NCBI GenBank assembly: GCA_017403345.1
Contig: JAFQOH010000130.1
Location: 18,062 to 82,061 of the forward strand
Source of the DNA: RGIG3701 sp017403345
GTDB lineage: Bacteria > Planctomycetota > Planctomycetia > Pirellulales > Thermoguttaceae
Direction of reading: 5' to 3'
DNA length: 64,000 bases
Positions 1 to 9,419 of the stretch are shown here, one piece after another; the stretch's first letter is position 1, and each line of letters begins with the position of its first letter. A model generated the notes under the pieces. The model saw only the letters and a list, made by a program, of their open reading frames with translations. It was not told the origin of the DNA and made no database searches. The translations under genes and the position numbers were made by a program.

Positions 1-1
1 T

Positions 2-754
2 GAGGATGGACCGTACTATCCAGTTTCGGTCAGTCCGGAAGTTTACGGGCTTTTGAAATACTGCGGCAAGCTGTATGAAGAGACGCACGGCGCGTTTGAC
101 ATAACAGCGACGCCGCTTTCAGAAGTTTGGGGGTTCATGCGCCGGGCAGGGCGGCTTCCTTCCGAAGAAGAACGGCTCGAAGCGCTCGCAACGGTCTCGG
201 CAGGACGCATTCAGTGGGACGACGCGGAGTGTGCCGTTCAGCTGGGGTGCGAGGGAATGAAGGTTTCACTTGGGAGTATCGGGAAGGGATTTGCGCTTGA
301 TTCTGCCGCGCGGATCCTCGAGACGTTCGGACTGAACGATTTCATTTTTCATGGCGGTCTGAGCAGCGTTTTGGCTCGAGGAGCGAGACGCGGACGAAAG
401 GACTGGCTGGTGGGACTCCATCATCCGCTCAAGCCGAACGAACGGCTCATGGAGATCCCGCTGAAAGACCGTGCGCTGGGAACTTCCGGGTCTGCGACGC
501 AGTTTTTTTGGGCAAACGGCAGGAAATTCGGGCATGTGCTGGATCCGCGTACGGGTTTTCCTGCAATGAACGTTCTTTCCGCCACGGTACTTGCGCCGAC
601 TGCGGCAGAAGCGGACGCTTTGGCAACGGCTTTTTACGTCATGGGACCGGAGGAAGCGGAAGCCTTTTGCCGGGAACGTCCGGAATTGAGTGCCGTTTTC
701 GTACTTCCCGGAGCGGGTTCGAACGTCAATGTCGTCCAGTTCGGTGAATTTTGA
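2..754 (+). CDS. apbE: FAD:protein FMN transferase (ApbE), 5' end cut by window
   Basis: Flavin transferase that attaches FMN covalently to Thr/Ser residues of target flavoproteins, normally an exported or periplasmic lipoprotein. The frame is open from base 2, so the N-terminus and any signal peptide lie outside the window; the internal TTG at 53 is not a credible start. Visible family motifs are GGAFDIT-like (THGAFDIT), GSIGKGFALD (Mg/FAD region), GGLSSVLARG, GTSGSATQFF and the C-terminal HVLDPRTG motif, followed by the ADALATAFYVMG segment. About 250 residues are present of roughly 320-350 usual for the family. It is followed after 56 bp by a secreted HEAT-like protein on the same strand. 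No Rnf or Nqr partner gene is visible. Confidence 0.9.
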   Translation, partial: EDGPYYPVSVSPEVYGLLKYCGKLYEETHGAFDITATPLSEVWGFMRRAGRLPSEEERLEALATVSAGRIQWDDAECAVQLGCEGMKVSLGSIGKGFALDSAARILETFGLNDFIFHGGLSSVLARGARRGRKDWLVGLHHPLKPNERLMEIPLKDRALGTSGSATQFFWANGRKFGHVLDPRTGFPAMNVLSATVLAPTAAEADALATAFYVMGPEEAEAFCRERPELSAVFVLPGAGSNVNVVQFGEF

Positions 755-810
755 CCGAGACGGAATTTTGACCGAGAGTGGTTTTCAGAAATACTTTGTG
801 GAGAAAAGGA

Positions 811-1968
811 ATGAGGATCCGCAATTTATTGATGATGGCGGTAATTTTTTGCGGGATGATATTTCCGGAGGGGGTGCTTTGGGGAGCGCCCTACCTGAAA
901 CAGCGTCTTCAGCCGGAGGTCATTTGGGGACGTTTTTGCCTCACACTGCCGATGGGCCGGACGGGTACGGTAAACGTGACTCGTCAGGGGGCTTTTCCGC
1001 TTCATTTTTATTTGTCTGCGGGAAACGGCAGGATGGCGAACGCGGAGTACAGGTACGCCGGGCGTCAGGAATTCATCCTGATCTCCTGCCGAAACGGATT
1101 TTCGCTCCTGAATTTCAGAGCGGATCGGGACGAAAACACCTACGTTCTTCTGCTTCAGGATCGTGACGGCAAAAAGATCCATTTGGAGACCGGTACGCTC
1201 ACTGAGGCGATGAAGGTGTGTTTGGATCGGCAGCTGCAGGAAAAGATCGAGTCAAAAGAACTTCACGGCGAAAATGTTCTTTCTTGGCAGGCGGATTCCT
1301 TTTGGGAACTTGTTTTCTGTCATCCGGAAGCGTGTCGGGAAGCGCTGGGAAGGATCTTTTCGATCTACGCGGAGGATGCCGGGCAGATGGACGTCCTCGG
1401 CCGGAAATTTGCGAATGCTCTGATCGAGTGGGAGATGAGAGCGCAGCTTGGAGAAGAGCAGCAGCTTTCCGTTCTTTCTCCGCCGTTTGATCCGGAAAGA
1501 GCTGATGTGCCGATACGTGAACTCATTCTCCAGCTAGACAGTGACGATTTTTCCGTTCGGCGCCATGCGGACGAAATGCTGCGCCGATACGGGATCGGAG
1601 TTTTTATGGACCTCGGCAGTATCGAGTCTGAAAAACTTTCACCGGAAGCCCGGTTTCGGCTTACCCATATTTTGGAGCACATCGAGAAAAACATGAAGCT
1701 GTCACAAGAAAATTACCTGCATGATGTGCAGTTCTGGGTCAGTCGGCCGGCAGCTTGGGTCGGGGTTTTGGAATTTGGTACGCCAGAGCAGCAGGAGCAG
1801 GCATGGAGGATACTGAAGCGGGACCGTTTCCGTTTTTTCCCAGATCCTGATCCGTCGGAATTTTTGGCGGGAGCGTTTCAGAACGAAACATTTTCCACGC
1901 TGACGGAAGAGGAAAAAAAGACGCTCATTTACCAGTTCAAGGAGTTTATTTTCAGTGCCCCTCACTGA
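811..1968 (+). CDS. Secreted protein with planctomycete HEAT-like motif
   Basis: Function unknown. I start it at ATG 811 (385 aa), which follows a purine-rich GGAG/AGGA stretch and gives a clean signal peptide (MRIRN then LLMMAVIFCGMIF, cleavage near VLWGA). The frame is also open upstream to a GTG at 778. Around residues 235-290 there is a block LDSDDFSVRRHADEML...LSPEARFRLTHILEHIE. This short paired-helix motif recurs in planctomycete secreted and WD40-linked proteins and resembles a single HEAT/armadillo unit. The N-terminal 200 residues show no motif I recognise. Its stop sits 13 bp before the next start, so it is probably cotranscribed with the GNAT and S41 genes downstream. Confidence 0.75.
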   Translation: MRIRNLLMMAVIFCGMIFPEGVLWGAPYLKQRLQPEVIWGRFCLTLPMGRTGTVNVTRQGAFPLHFYLSAGNGRMANAEYRYAGRQEFILISCRNGFSLLNFRADRDENTYVLLLQDRDGKKIHLETGTLTEAMKVCLDRQLQEKIESKELHGENVLSWQADSFWELVFCHPEACREALGRIFSIYAEDAGQMDVLGRKFANALIEWEMRAQLGEEQQLSVLSPPFDPERADVPIRELILQLDSDDFSVRRHADEMLRRYGIGVFMDLGSIESEKLSPEARFRLTHILEHIEKNMKLSQENYLHDVQFWVSRPAAWVGVLEFGTPEQQEQAWRILKRDRFRFFPDPDPSEFLAGAFQNETFSTLTEEEKKTLIYQFKEFIFSAPH

Positions 1969-1981
1969 AGGAAACGACATC

Positions 1982-3061
1982 ATGGCCAAAAAAATAATTA
2001 TCCGAAGTTTCAGAAATACGGACTACTCCCAGATCTTTAATGTGTGGGAGAACAGTACCTACCATAACACGTGGGGGGATTTCACCTCGGACGATTTTTA
2101 TGCGCAGGTCTTGGGGTCACTGCTTTTTGACCCGGAGTATTTTATTCTTGCCGTCGAGCATGACGACACGCAGAAGTATCATTTCGGGATGGACGGAACT
2201 CCCGTCGGTTTCGTGCATGGAGGATTTGCGCCCAATGCGGACAGGACGGGGATCGATCCGTCGGAGGGACACATTGCGATGCTGGTGGTTCGGGAACCGT
2301 CGGCAGAGCGGGATCTTTTGCCGAAAGAAGCCGAAGAATGGAAAAACAGGATCCGGCAGATGCTGCTGACTGCGATCGAGAGAAAGTTCGCCGAGCGCGG
2401 CATTCGCCGAGTCTTTGCCGGGGCTGATTATCCGAACGCACCGTTTTACTATGGTCTGCTCAAGGGCGGGGAGCCAAACGGGATCCTGGAGAATGATGAG
2501 TGTCTCTGTCCGCTCTTCAAAGCAAACGGCTACGTTCCCGTGAAGCATAATGTCGTCTTCTCTGCCACAGTCGATCATATGCCGGGAGCGATCTTCATCC
2601 TGCAGAATCTGATGATTTATCAGGAATCGGTGAAGCGCCCCAAGCTCGTACAGAATGTCAGCTGGTGGGATCAGTGTGCCCGAGCGTCGCTTTCGACGGA
2701 ACGCTACACGCTCATTCATGTGCCGAATCAGAAAGTTTTGGGGTCGATCATGGTCACCAGCCGTTCAGACGTTCGCGAGACGAATCACTATTCGCTGCAC
2801 AATTTGAATATTCTGGAACCTTACCGGAAACTCAATTATGCGAAACTGTTCATGAACATGCTTTACCGCAGACTTTACAGTCGATACAAACGGCCGTTTT
2901 CGGTCGAGTTGACGATACCGGAGGAGAATCTGGCTGCGCAAAAAACGTTCCGAAGCACGCATTTTTTCATGCCGAATGGAAAGAAGAAGGAATTTTACGA
3001 GGAGCGGTACTGTGTGTTTCAGCGTGAACTGCCGGAGGGATTCCTGAAAAAAGGTACCTGA
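1982..3061 (+). CDS. Double GNAT-type acetyltransferase
   Basis: Predicted cytoplasmic N-acyltransferase of 359 aa; substrate unknown. ATG 1982 is chosen because GAAGGAA lies 8 bp upstream. The N-terminal half (about 1-190) has a GNAT-like order of strands and helices: IIIRSFRNTDYSQIFNVW, the central HIAMLVV strand, then a helix and a PFYYGLL/LFKANGY segment. The C-terminal half (about 230-350) repeats the pattern with HNLNILEPYRKLNYAKLFMNML, a degenerate acetyl-CoA loop, and ENLAAQKTFRSTHF. The canonical R/Q-x-x-G-x-G/A motif is poorly kept in both halves, so one half may be structural. It lies 13 bp after the HEAT-like gene. Confidence 0.65.
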   Translation: MAKKIIIRSFRNTDYSQIFNVWENSTYHNTWGDFTSDDFYAQVLGSLLFDPEYFILAVEHDDTQKYHFGMDGTPVGFVHGGFAPNADRTGIDPSEGHIAMLVVREPSAERDLLPKEAEEWKNRIRQMLLTAIERKFAERGIRRVFAGADYPNAPFYYGLLKGGEPNGILENDECLCPLFKANGYVPVKHNVVFSATVDHMPGAIFILQNLMIYQESVKRPKLVQNVSWWDQCARASLSTERYTLIHVPNQKVLGSIMVTSRSDVRETNHYSLHNLNILEPYRKLNYAKLFMNMLYRRLYSRYKRPFSVELTIPEENLAAQKTFRSTHFFMPNGKKKEFYEERYCVFQRELPEGFLKKGT

Positions 3062-3139
3062 AGAACGAATGGCTGAGCGTTGCATTCGATTCAGGGACGC
3101 AAGGGATGGTTTTACGGAGATTTTCACAGAAAAGGATCC

Positions 3140-4564
3140 ATGCCGAAAAAACACATTTACTGGATCTTCGCGATCCTCTGCATTTCCGTCTGCTCGGCTT
3201 GGTGTGCCGATCCATATATCGGGACACTGCGTCACATCATTCGGCTGGTGCACCGTCATGCCGTTTCGACTGCTTCGGAGCGGGAGTATTTCAATTCCGC
3301 CGTTGACGGTCTTTTGGCTTCGATCGACGAAAATTCCAGTTTCATTCCGCCGGTGATCTACGAGGAACTCAATGAAGAGTTTCATCAGGAGAGCGGAACT
3401 GTCGGGATCCTTTTTTGGTTCGATGAAGCAGAAAAGCAGTACCGGGTCGGCTGTACGTTCCCGAATTCCTCGGCTCGCGAGGCGGGGATCGAGTCGAATG
3501 ACGTGATCCTGTCCATTGATGGAGAGTGTTTGGATACAGAGAGGGCGCAGCGGATCCTGACCAAATTGCGTTCGCCGGCCGGAACGGAGGTCAAACTGAC
3601 GTTTTTCCGTCCATCCACACAAAAGCAGGAGACGCGGATGCTGGTTTCCCGTAAACTTCCGGTACGCTCCGTCACTGGATTTGCCCGGCGTCCGGACAGT
3701 ACGTGGGTATACCGTCTTCCTGCGTTTCCGCAATCGGAAACTGGAGAGGGGACTGCCGGCGAAACGGTTTTGAGTGCTCCGCTTTACGTGAAACTGGAAA
3801 CATTTGGTGAGCAGACGGCCGGTGAAATGCGGAAGCTCCTGACGCACGGGATGCAGACGGATGCGTGCGGTTTGGTTTTGGATCTTCGCGGAAATTCCGG
3901 CGGATTGCTTGAGACGGCGCTTGAGATCTGTGGAATGTTCGTTCCGAACGGCGGCATTATGGTGCAGATCGTTGGGAAAGAAGCGCAGACGCCGACCTCC
4001 ATTTCCAGCAAGACCGATCCGATCTGGACGCGTCCGGTCGCCGTTCTGATCGATCATCGGACGGCCAGTTCCGCGGAGATATTGGCAGTCTGTCTTCAGG
4101 ATTGGGGCAGAAAGGGCCCTCTGAAGGCTGTTTGTATTGGTACGCGGACGTACGGGAAGGGGACGATCCAGAATATTTTTGACCTAGGTCCCATTCCGGA
4201 CGATCGGGGCCTTGAAAAAGAGACAGACTGGCGCACGGTCTGGAAACGGATCCATGAGGAACCGCGGCGCGGCGGTCTTCGGATCTCCTCGGAAATGTAC
4301 CTGAGTCCAGACGGGCACATGATCCACCGTTTCCCCGATTCCCAAAAGGAGGATGAGTGGGGAGTCCGGCCGAATGACGGCTGGGAGTGCAGGATCACGG
4401 AAAGTCCAGAATATCAGCGAGAGCCGGATCGATTTGAAAAGAAGTGGAAGACGCACAAAATACAGCGGGTAGCCGGTGCGCTTCCGGAGGCTGAATGGGG
4501 AGAGATCTACGTGCTGGATCCGCCGCTGAAACGGACTCTGGACTTTTTTCGGACGGAAAAATAA
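3140..4564 (+). CDS. S41 (C-terminal processing) peptidase with PDZ domain
   Basis: Exported serine protease of the tail-specific/CtpA type, 474 aa. ATG 3140 is preferred: AAAGGA is just upstream and the protein then begins with a signal peptide (KKHIYWIFAILCISVCSAWCA). A PDZ domain spans about 85-160 (AGIESNDVILSIDGE). The S41 core follows at about 205-350 with LDLRGNSGGLLETAL, the nucleophile segment TASSAEIL (Ser near residue 310) and the base TYGKGTIQ (Lys near 340). The tail (RISSEMYLSPDGHMIHR) matches the family's YxxPxGxxI strand. Family members cut C-terminal tails of envelope proteins; the target here is unknown. Confidence 0.88.
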   Translation: MPKKHIYWIFAILCISVCSAWCADPYIGTLRHIIRLVHRHAVSTASEREYFNSAVDGLLASIDENSSFIPPVIYEELNEEFHQESGTVGILFWFDEAEKQYRVGCTFPNSSAREAGIESNDVILSIDGECLDTERAQRILTKLRSPAGTEVKLTFFRPSTQKQETRMLVSRKLPVRSVTGFARRPDSTWVYRLPAFPQSETGEGTAGETVLSAPLYVKLETFGEQTAGEMRKLLTHGMQTDACGLVLDLRGNSGGLLETALEICGMFVPNGGIMVQIVGKEAQTPTSISSKTDPIWTRPVAVLIDHRTASSAEILAVCLQDWGRKGPLKAVCIGTRTYGKGTIQNIFDLGPIPDDRGLEKETDWRTVWKRIHEEPRRGGLRISSEMYLSPDGHMIHRFPDSQKEDEWGVRPNDGWECRITESPEYQREPDRFEKKWKTHKIQRVAGALPEAEWGEIYVLDPPLKRTLDFFRTEK

Positions 4565-4915
4565 ACAAAATCGGCCGCGAGTACGATATTTCAGTAAAAG
4601 AGTAGGCGAAAAACTCTCGAAAGGTCCGCGACTGGATCGTTTCGGGGAAGGAAAGTGCCGATCGTGACCGAATTCGGGGAAACCAGGGCGTTGGATTCCG
4701 AGTTTGGTCCCTAAAAAGAAACAAGAAAAAACAAAAAATTTGGTTTCACGCTGACTCCTTTTTCATTTCGGCGTTCCACAGTACAGACAGCGGAAGAAGA
4801 GGACGCTTTTCGGAGTGCATCTGCCTGTGCTGTCCTGTATTCAAAAGAGCAGAAACGCAGCAGAAAAAGGAAGTCGGTTTTTTAAGTACTTTTTTATTTT
4901 AAAGGAAACGAATCC
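4565..4915 (+). other. Intergenic region before serS, no feature resolved
   Basis: A 351-bp gap between the S41 protease and seryl-tRNA synthetase genes. It is purine-rich and AT-rich in its second half. I looked for a T-box (leader of aminoacyl-tRNA synthetase genes) and saw no convincing conserved bulge, and no clear intrinsic terminator for the protease gene. The serS ribosome-binding site (AAAGGAAA) lies at its right edge. Confidence 0.4.
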
Positions 4916-6187
4916 ATGCTGGATCGAAAATTCATTCTGGAAAATCTGGAGCTTGTGCGCCAGAACTGCGTTAATCGAAATGTCGACGTCGACGTGAATC
5001 GTTTTGCGGAACTGGAGACCCGCCGCCGTGAACTTCAGGCGGAATCGGAAGAGCTGAACCGTCGGGCGAATGAAGTTTCCAAGACGATCGGAAAAGCTAA
5101 AGATGAAGCGGAACGCAATGCCCGTAAGGAGGAAGGAAAAGCACTCCGCGAGCAGAAAGCCGAGATCGACCAGAAACTCACGGAGATCTGCGAGGAACTG
5201 GACGGCATCCATATGGCGATCCCGAACATGACGCACCCGGATGCGCCGATCGGAGAGGACGACAAATCGAATCTGGAGCTGATGCGCGGCGAGACGCCGA
5301 TCCGTGAGTTCGATTTCCAGCCGCTCGATCACGTGGAACTGGGACAGAAGCTCGACCTGATCGACTTTGAAGCGGGCGCGCGAGTCGCGGGCGCGGGTTT
5401 TTACTTCCTCAAGAATGAAGCCGTTCTGCTCGACATGGCACTCCAGATGTACGCGATGAGCATCCTGATCAAGGAAGGCTTCACCCCGATGAGCACGCCG
5501 GATCTTGCGAAACAGTCTATCCTGCGCGGGACGGGATTCAATCCGCGCGGAAACGAGACGCAGATCTACAGTATCGCGGACACGGACCTGAGCCTCATCG
5601 CGACGGCAGAGATCCCGCTTGGCGGAATGCTTTCCGGCGAAGTCGTTGATTCGGAACTTCTTCCGCTGAAATTCTGCGGTACGAGCCACTGTTTCCGTAC
5701 GGAAGCCGGAGCTGCGGGGAAAGCGTCGCGCGGTCTTTACCGGGTCCACCAGTTCTCCAAGGTCGAAATGTTCGCTTTTACGCTTCCGGAAGACAGCGAA
5801 GCGATGCTCTACCATCTGCGCGAGATGGAAATGCGCATTTTCGACGGTCTGAAGATCCCGTACCGTGTCGTCGATACCTCGACGGGCGACCTCGGCGGGC
5901 CGGCGTACCGGAAATTTGACCTGGAAGCCTGGATGCCCGGACGCGGTGATTTTGGCGAAGTGACCAGTACTTCGAACTGCACGGACTACCAGGCACGCCG
6001 TCTGAACGCGCGGTACAAGGTGAAAGGGGAGAAAGGAACGAAATTCCTCCACACCCTCAACGGTACCGCCATCGCGATCAGCCGCGGAATGCTTGCCGTC
6101 ATGGAAAACTACCAGCAGGCGGACGGTTCCATCGTCGTGCCGGAAGTTTTGCGTCCGTACATGGGGATGGACGTCATTCGCCGCTAA
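4916..6187 (+). CDS. serS: Seryl-tRNA synthetase
   Basis: Charges tRNA-Ser (and tRNA-Sec where present) with serine; cytoplasmic class II synthetase. At 423 aa it has the usual length. Residues 1-105 form the N-terminal tRNA-binding coiled coil (LETRRRELQAESEELNRRANEV). The class II core follows, with the TAEIPLGGML segment, motif 2 (FRTEAGAAGKASRGLYRVHQ) and motif 3 (NGTAIAISRGMLAVMENYQ), ending in VPEVLRPYMG. ATG 4916 has AAAGGAAA 8 bp upstream. A tRNA-Ser(UGA) gene lies about 8 kb downstream in the same window. A terminator follows the stop. Confidence 0.97.
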   Translation: MLDRKFILENLELVRQNCVNRNVDVDVNRFAELETRRRELQAESEELNRRANEVSKTIGKAKDEAERNARKEEGKALREQKAEIDQKLTEICEELDGIHMAIPNMTHPDAPIGEDDKSNLELMRGETPIREFDFQPLDHVELGQKLDLIDFEAGARVAGAGFYFLKNEAVLLDMALQMYAMSILIKEGFTPMSTPDLAKQSILRGTGFNPRGNETQIYSIADTDLSLIATAEIPLGGMLSGEVVDSELLPLKFCGTSHCFRTEAGAAGKASRGLYRVHQFSKVEMFAFTLPEDSEAMLYHLREMEMRIFDGLKIPYRVVDTSTGDLGGPAYRKFDLEAWMPGRGDFGEVTSTSNCTDYQARRLNARYKVKGEKGTKFLHTLNGTAIAISRGMLAVMENYQQADGSIVVPEVLRPYMGMDVIRR

Positions 6188-6227
6188 GTCTTAGAGAATA
6201 AGAATGACGTGAAGTTTCAGAAATCGA

Positions 6228-6264
6228 CCCGACGGTACCGAAAGCGTACAGTCGGGCTTTTTTT
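6228..6264 (+). terminator. Intrinsic terminator after serS
   Basis: CCCGAC at 6228-6233 pairs with GTCGGG at 6251-6256, followed by seven T. The T-run overlaps the stop codon of the convergent VWA gene. Confidence 0.7.
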
Positions 6265-8743
6265 ACGGCTCATTCGGGGACTGCGTGCCGGTTTTTTGTT
6301 CCCGGATCCAAATGTACGTCAGACACAAAATGACGGCGAAAGCACAGAATGGCCAGAGCGGTCGGCGAAGCGTGCGGATCGGTCCGTTTTCATTTCCCGC
6401 GTCTTTTCCGGCATGGAGGGTGAGGAGGATCTCACGCGCAATGGCTTCCGCGTCCCAATTTTCTTCAGACTTCACATGAAAAAACGCACCGTTTCCATTC
6501 TGCGCGAGATGCTGCATCCCGACTGGATCCGGCATGGAACGCCGAAATTCAAGCGGCTGACCGGGAAGCTCGGCAGGCAGAGGCTGGACTGGGACGGAAT
6601 TCGGAACTGGAGCTGAGTCTGATGCTGCCAGCGCGTTTTCTGACGTCTCTTTTTCAGGATCCGTTTTCTGCTCGTTTTCCTGTCCGTTTTTTTGCTCATT
6701 TTCCATGACGGCGAGGACATTTTCCCGCTGCGTTTCAGAATTCGGCCGGCAGAGCGAGTGGATGGACTGGACCCAGTAGTTTCGGTAGACTTCATCGGAA
6801 TTTTTTCGCCATCTCCACAGATTTTCAGTGGCGTGGAAGAGCGTTGAAACGCCTTGGCCGCGGCCGAGAATGAGGATGGGGGTGCCTTCACATTCTGCGA
6901 GTATCTCCGCGTTGGACCGCATTTGCGGAATGGTCCAGAATGTGCAGATCGGCGGCGCGAAATCGTCTGAAACGACTCCGCGAAACGATTCCGATGCCAA
7001 ACCTGCCGCGGTCAGCGAAAGCCGCTTTTCTTCAGACCATTCCGCGTCTGACCTGCGTTCTGGCGTTTCCGGCTGCGTCATTCCGGTAAATGCAGCGGGG
7101 AAAAGCCGTCCCAATTCGGAACGCTCCCAGCTTTCCGGACGAAAATGCCGTCCCGCGATCAGGATCAAACCGCGCGAATCGGTCCTCTGTGGGACATCCG
7201 CGTCTTGAGAAACACCGTCTTTTGCATTTTCTGCATTTTCTGCATTTTCTGCATTTTCTGCATCGCCGAGCCACGCAGCCGTCAGTGTGTTTAGGTTTTC
7301 TTCGCCAAGATCCGTCGGTGAAATGGAATTTAGGATCAAAACGTCGAGCTTGCGAAGTTCCTCGATCGACAGAAAGTCTGTGCGTTGGCATGCATCCTGG
7401 CCGGGGTCCAGCGCAAGTGGAGTACCGGGCGGAGACCACGTTTCAAGACGGACGGTCTCTTCACGTGCAAGCAGATTTCGAAGTGCGCGAAATTCCCACG
7501 TCGGTACTGCCGTCACAAGAAGGACGTGCCGGACTCTTTCTGCGGAATCCAGTGTGATCGAGAGCGGTGTGTGAAGGAACGCGCCGCGGTAGTTTCCTGC
7601 CCCGTCAGCTCCTTTTTTCTCGGAGCGCGTTGGTTTTCCGGACTGCGTTAAGTGCCCGGACGTTTCCGTAAAACGGCATTCCAGACGCAGGGAGTACTTT
7701 TTTACTTCCTGCGGTTTCCATTTCAGTTCTGCATCCAGAAAACCGGCACATCCTTCAAATGCGCACACGGTCTGTGCCAGAACGGTTTCCGTTTCCGTGT
7801 CGAGAAGGCGCACTTCCACATCTTTTCCGGCTGGCGGTTCTGCAAAGACGCGCACTGAAAATGCTGCCGTTTCCCCGCAGAGTACCGTTATTCTGGGATC
7901 CTGCCATTGAATGAAGATCTGCGGAATGGCTTTTTCCTCGCCGAGAACGATGGGAAAGAGCGCGCAGTTCCTTTCGACTGCAAGTTCTTCGGAAGTCCCA
8001 GGGGCGTTTTCTCCCAGAGTGCGGTCCGTTGCCGCTCCGTCCGTCAAAAGAAGGATCCCTGCACGGTGGACTGGCTGCCCGTTTGAGGGCTGGGAATGCA
8101 GTTTCAGTGCCGCTTTTAGCGCCTGATCCAATGGCGTTGCCGGAAACTCTGGGACCGTGGAAGGAGGAACGTCTGACCGCAGCTGCGCATTTTCATTTGG
8201 AGCCGGCATTTCATTCCCGCTGGAAAAAAGTTCCGAAAGACGAACAGTACGGAGCTGGAACCCTTCCTTTTCCAGAAGTGGAAGGAGACTTTCATGAAGA
8301 CGGCAGGCCGTTTGGAATCGAGAGGGAACGTCTGCGTCTGGCTGCGTTTCTGCGTCTGGCTGCGTTTTTGTGTCTGGCTGCGTTTCTGCGTCTGGCTGCG
8401 TTTCTGTGTCTGGCTGCGTTTCTGTGTCTGGCTGCGTTTCTGCGTCTGGCTGCGTTTCTGGCCCCGCTTGGTTTTCTGAAACGGTCATGGGGAACGACAT
8501 ACTCAGGGAATCGTCCAGCAGGAAAAGGAGTTCCGTCACCGGCTCGCTCTTTTTTTCCAACGAAAGCTGAGCGATCCCGCAAAAAAAGAGTACGGAAACG
8601 GTGATCCCGGCACAACGAAAGGGAAAGTCGGAAATTTTTCGGGTCTTCAGCCAAAAAAATGTAGCAGTTCCCAGCCCCAAAGCAATGATGCCGAGCAGCC
8701 AAATCGGAAAAGGAGAGTCAAAGACGGGGATCCAGTACGGCAT
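6263..8743 (-). CDS. Large VWA-domain membrane protein (BatA-like, planctomycete type)
   Basis: Function unknown; 826 aa. Two N-terminal membrane helices (about residues 13-30 and 45-62) precede a von Willebrand A-like domain that opens with LLFLLDDSLSMS (DxSxS of the MIDAS) and contains the later LLLTDGAATD strand. A central part (about 390-600) carries VLLVTAVPTWEFRALRNLL, which resembles the glutamine-amidotransferase-like fold found in BatA-related proteins. A last helix (LWPFCAFAVILCLTYIWI) is near the C-terminus, so most of the chain is probably periplasmic. Two repeat tracts interrupt it: hexapeptide PDxETQ units just after the MIDAS strand, and an AEN run. Operons encoding such proteins usually include MoxR ATPases; none is present here. 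Confidence 0.72.
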   Translation of the reverse strand: MPYWIPVFDSPFPIWLLGIIALGLGTATFFWLKTRKISDFPFRCAGITVSVLFFCGIAQLSLEKKSEPVTELLFLLDDSLSMSFPMTVSENQAGPETQPDAETQPDTETQPDTETQPDAETQPDTKTQPDAETQPDADVPSRFQTACRLHESLLPLLEKEGFQLRTVRLSELFSSGNEMPAPNENAQLRSDVPPSTVPEFPATPLDQALKAALKLHSQPSNGQPVHRAGILLLTDGAATDRTLGENAPGTSEELAVERNCALFPIVLGEEKAIPQIFIQWQDPRITVLCGETAAFSVRVFAEPPAGKDVEVRLLDTETETVLAQTVCAFEGCAGFLDAELKWKPQEVKKYSLRLECRFTETSGHLTQSGKPTRSEKKGADGAGNYRGAFLHTPLSITLDSAERVRHVLLVTAVPTWEFRALRNLLAREETVRLETWSPPGTPLALDPGQDACQRTDFLSIEELRKLDVLILNSISPTDLGEENLNTLTAAWLGDAENAENAENAENAKDGVSQDADVPQRTDSRGLILIAGRHFRPESWERSELGRLFPAAFTGMTQPETPERRSDAEWSEEKRLSLTAAGLASESFRGVVSDDFAPPICTFWTIPQMRSNAEILAECEGTPILILGRGQGVSTLFHATENLWRWRKNSDEVYRNYWVQSIHSLCRPNSETQRENVLAVMENEQKNGQENEQKTDPEKETSENALAASDSAPVPNSVPVQPLPAELPGQPLEFRRSMPDPVGMQHLAQNGNGAFFHVKSEENWDAEAIAREILLTLHAGKDAGNENGPIRTLRRPLWPFCAFAVILCLTYIWIREQKTGTQSPNEP
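7223..7263. repeat. 9-bp tandem repeat encoding AEN
   Basis: Four complete copies of TGCATTTTC plus a partial fifth, in frame in the VWA gene (- strand), giving AENAENAENAEN. It sits just before a segment on the periplasmic side. Confidence 0.9.
8331..8456. repeat. 18-bp tandem repeat encoding ETQPD(A/T)
   Basis: Seven copies of an 18-bp unit (TCTGCGTCTGGCTGCGTT and one- or two-base variants) in frame in the VWA gene. They encode a Pro/Asp/Glu/Thr/Gln hexapeptide directly after the MIDAS-containing strand, an unusual place for a length-variable insert. Confidence 0.95.
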
Positions 8744-9419
8744 GGGTGCGCCTGCGTCGAAAAATACGAAAAACGTGCCTTTTCTTCAAGCGGAAAGTTC
8801 CTGATCTTCCGGGAAAAGCACGCAAATAAAAAATTTCGCGGAACGTTTCGTTCATCGGCAAAATGCCAGAAAAACTTTCATTTTCCTCAAGGGTGTGAGC
8901 CGGCAGATCTTACGAAATGGTCCCAGATCTTTTTTTTCGGAAAACTAAATTTGCCGATTTTCCGTAAAATGAAAAGTTCCTGTGCGTCATCCAGCAGGAG
9001 GTGAAAGAGCCCTCGTTTGCCAAAAATCCTGCTGCCGACGCAAAAATTCGATAAAATTTCCAATTTTTTGGGAAAAAATTAAAAATCCCTCTTGCGTGAA
9101 TCCAGAAATTTGGAATAATTGGGATTTTGAAGACTTAAATTTTTAGTACTGTGCCGGTTCCATGCCGTTTGGGGAAAATTTCCGGAGAGTGCCGGAGTGC
9201 GCCCGTGCATCTTGGTGTTCCGCGCCGCGATCGGGAAACTCAGTGGTATGGCCCCCGCTCGGTAAGCGGGATGGAACGGAATCGGAAGTACTTTACCTCC
9301 AAACGTAAACTTAAAGAGGAGTTGGCGGTCAGTCACGCGGAGCGAACGAAACCTCGTCTCCCCAGCAGGAAATACGGAAACCCCTCCTCCTTTGAAAACA
9401 TTCACTCAAAGATCCAAAG
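8744..9419 (+). other. 676-bp divergent intergenic region with long topA leader
   Basis: Separates the VWA gene (-) from topA (+). It holds an AT-rich part (8820-9130) with an inverted repeat (GCGTC/CAGCAGGA near 8985-8999 against TCCTGCTG/GACGC near 9027-9040) and the topA promoter at 9092-9119. A GC-richer stretch of about 290 nt follows that should be the topA 5' UTR, including the hairpin CCCGCT/AGCGGG at 9254-9270. I could not match it to a known riboswitch or structural RNA. Confidence 0.5.
9092..9119 (+). promoter_or_regulatory. Predicted promoter of topA
   Basis: TTGCGT (9092-9097), 16-bp spacer, AATAAT (9114-9119). This predicts a transcript start near 9126 and a 5' UTR of about 290 nt. 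Confidence 0.5.

Noticed and set aside
4565..4915. T-box leader for serS
   Set aside because: No conserved T-box bulge, specifier loop or antiterminator could be drawn with confidence.
4841..6052. 403-aa open frame opposite serS
   Set aside because: Antisense shadow of a clear seryl-tRNA synthetase gene; composition is typical of a reverse-complement frame.
8331..8456. Repeat array resembling CRISPR
   Set aside because: Direct tandem units without spacers and in frame in a coding region.
9120..9419. Cobalamin or other riboswitch before topA
   Set aside because: Only isolated hairpins; the conserved core sequences of known riboswitches were not found, and topA is not a usual target.
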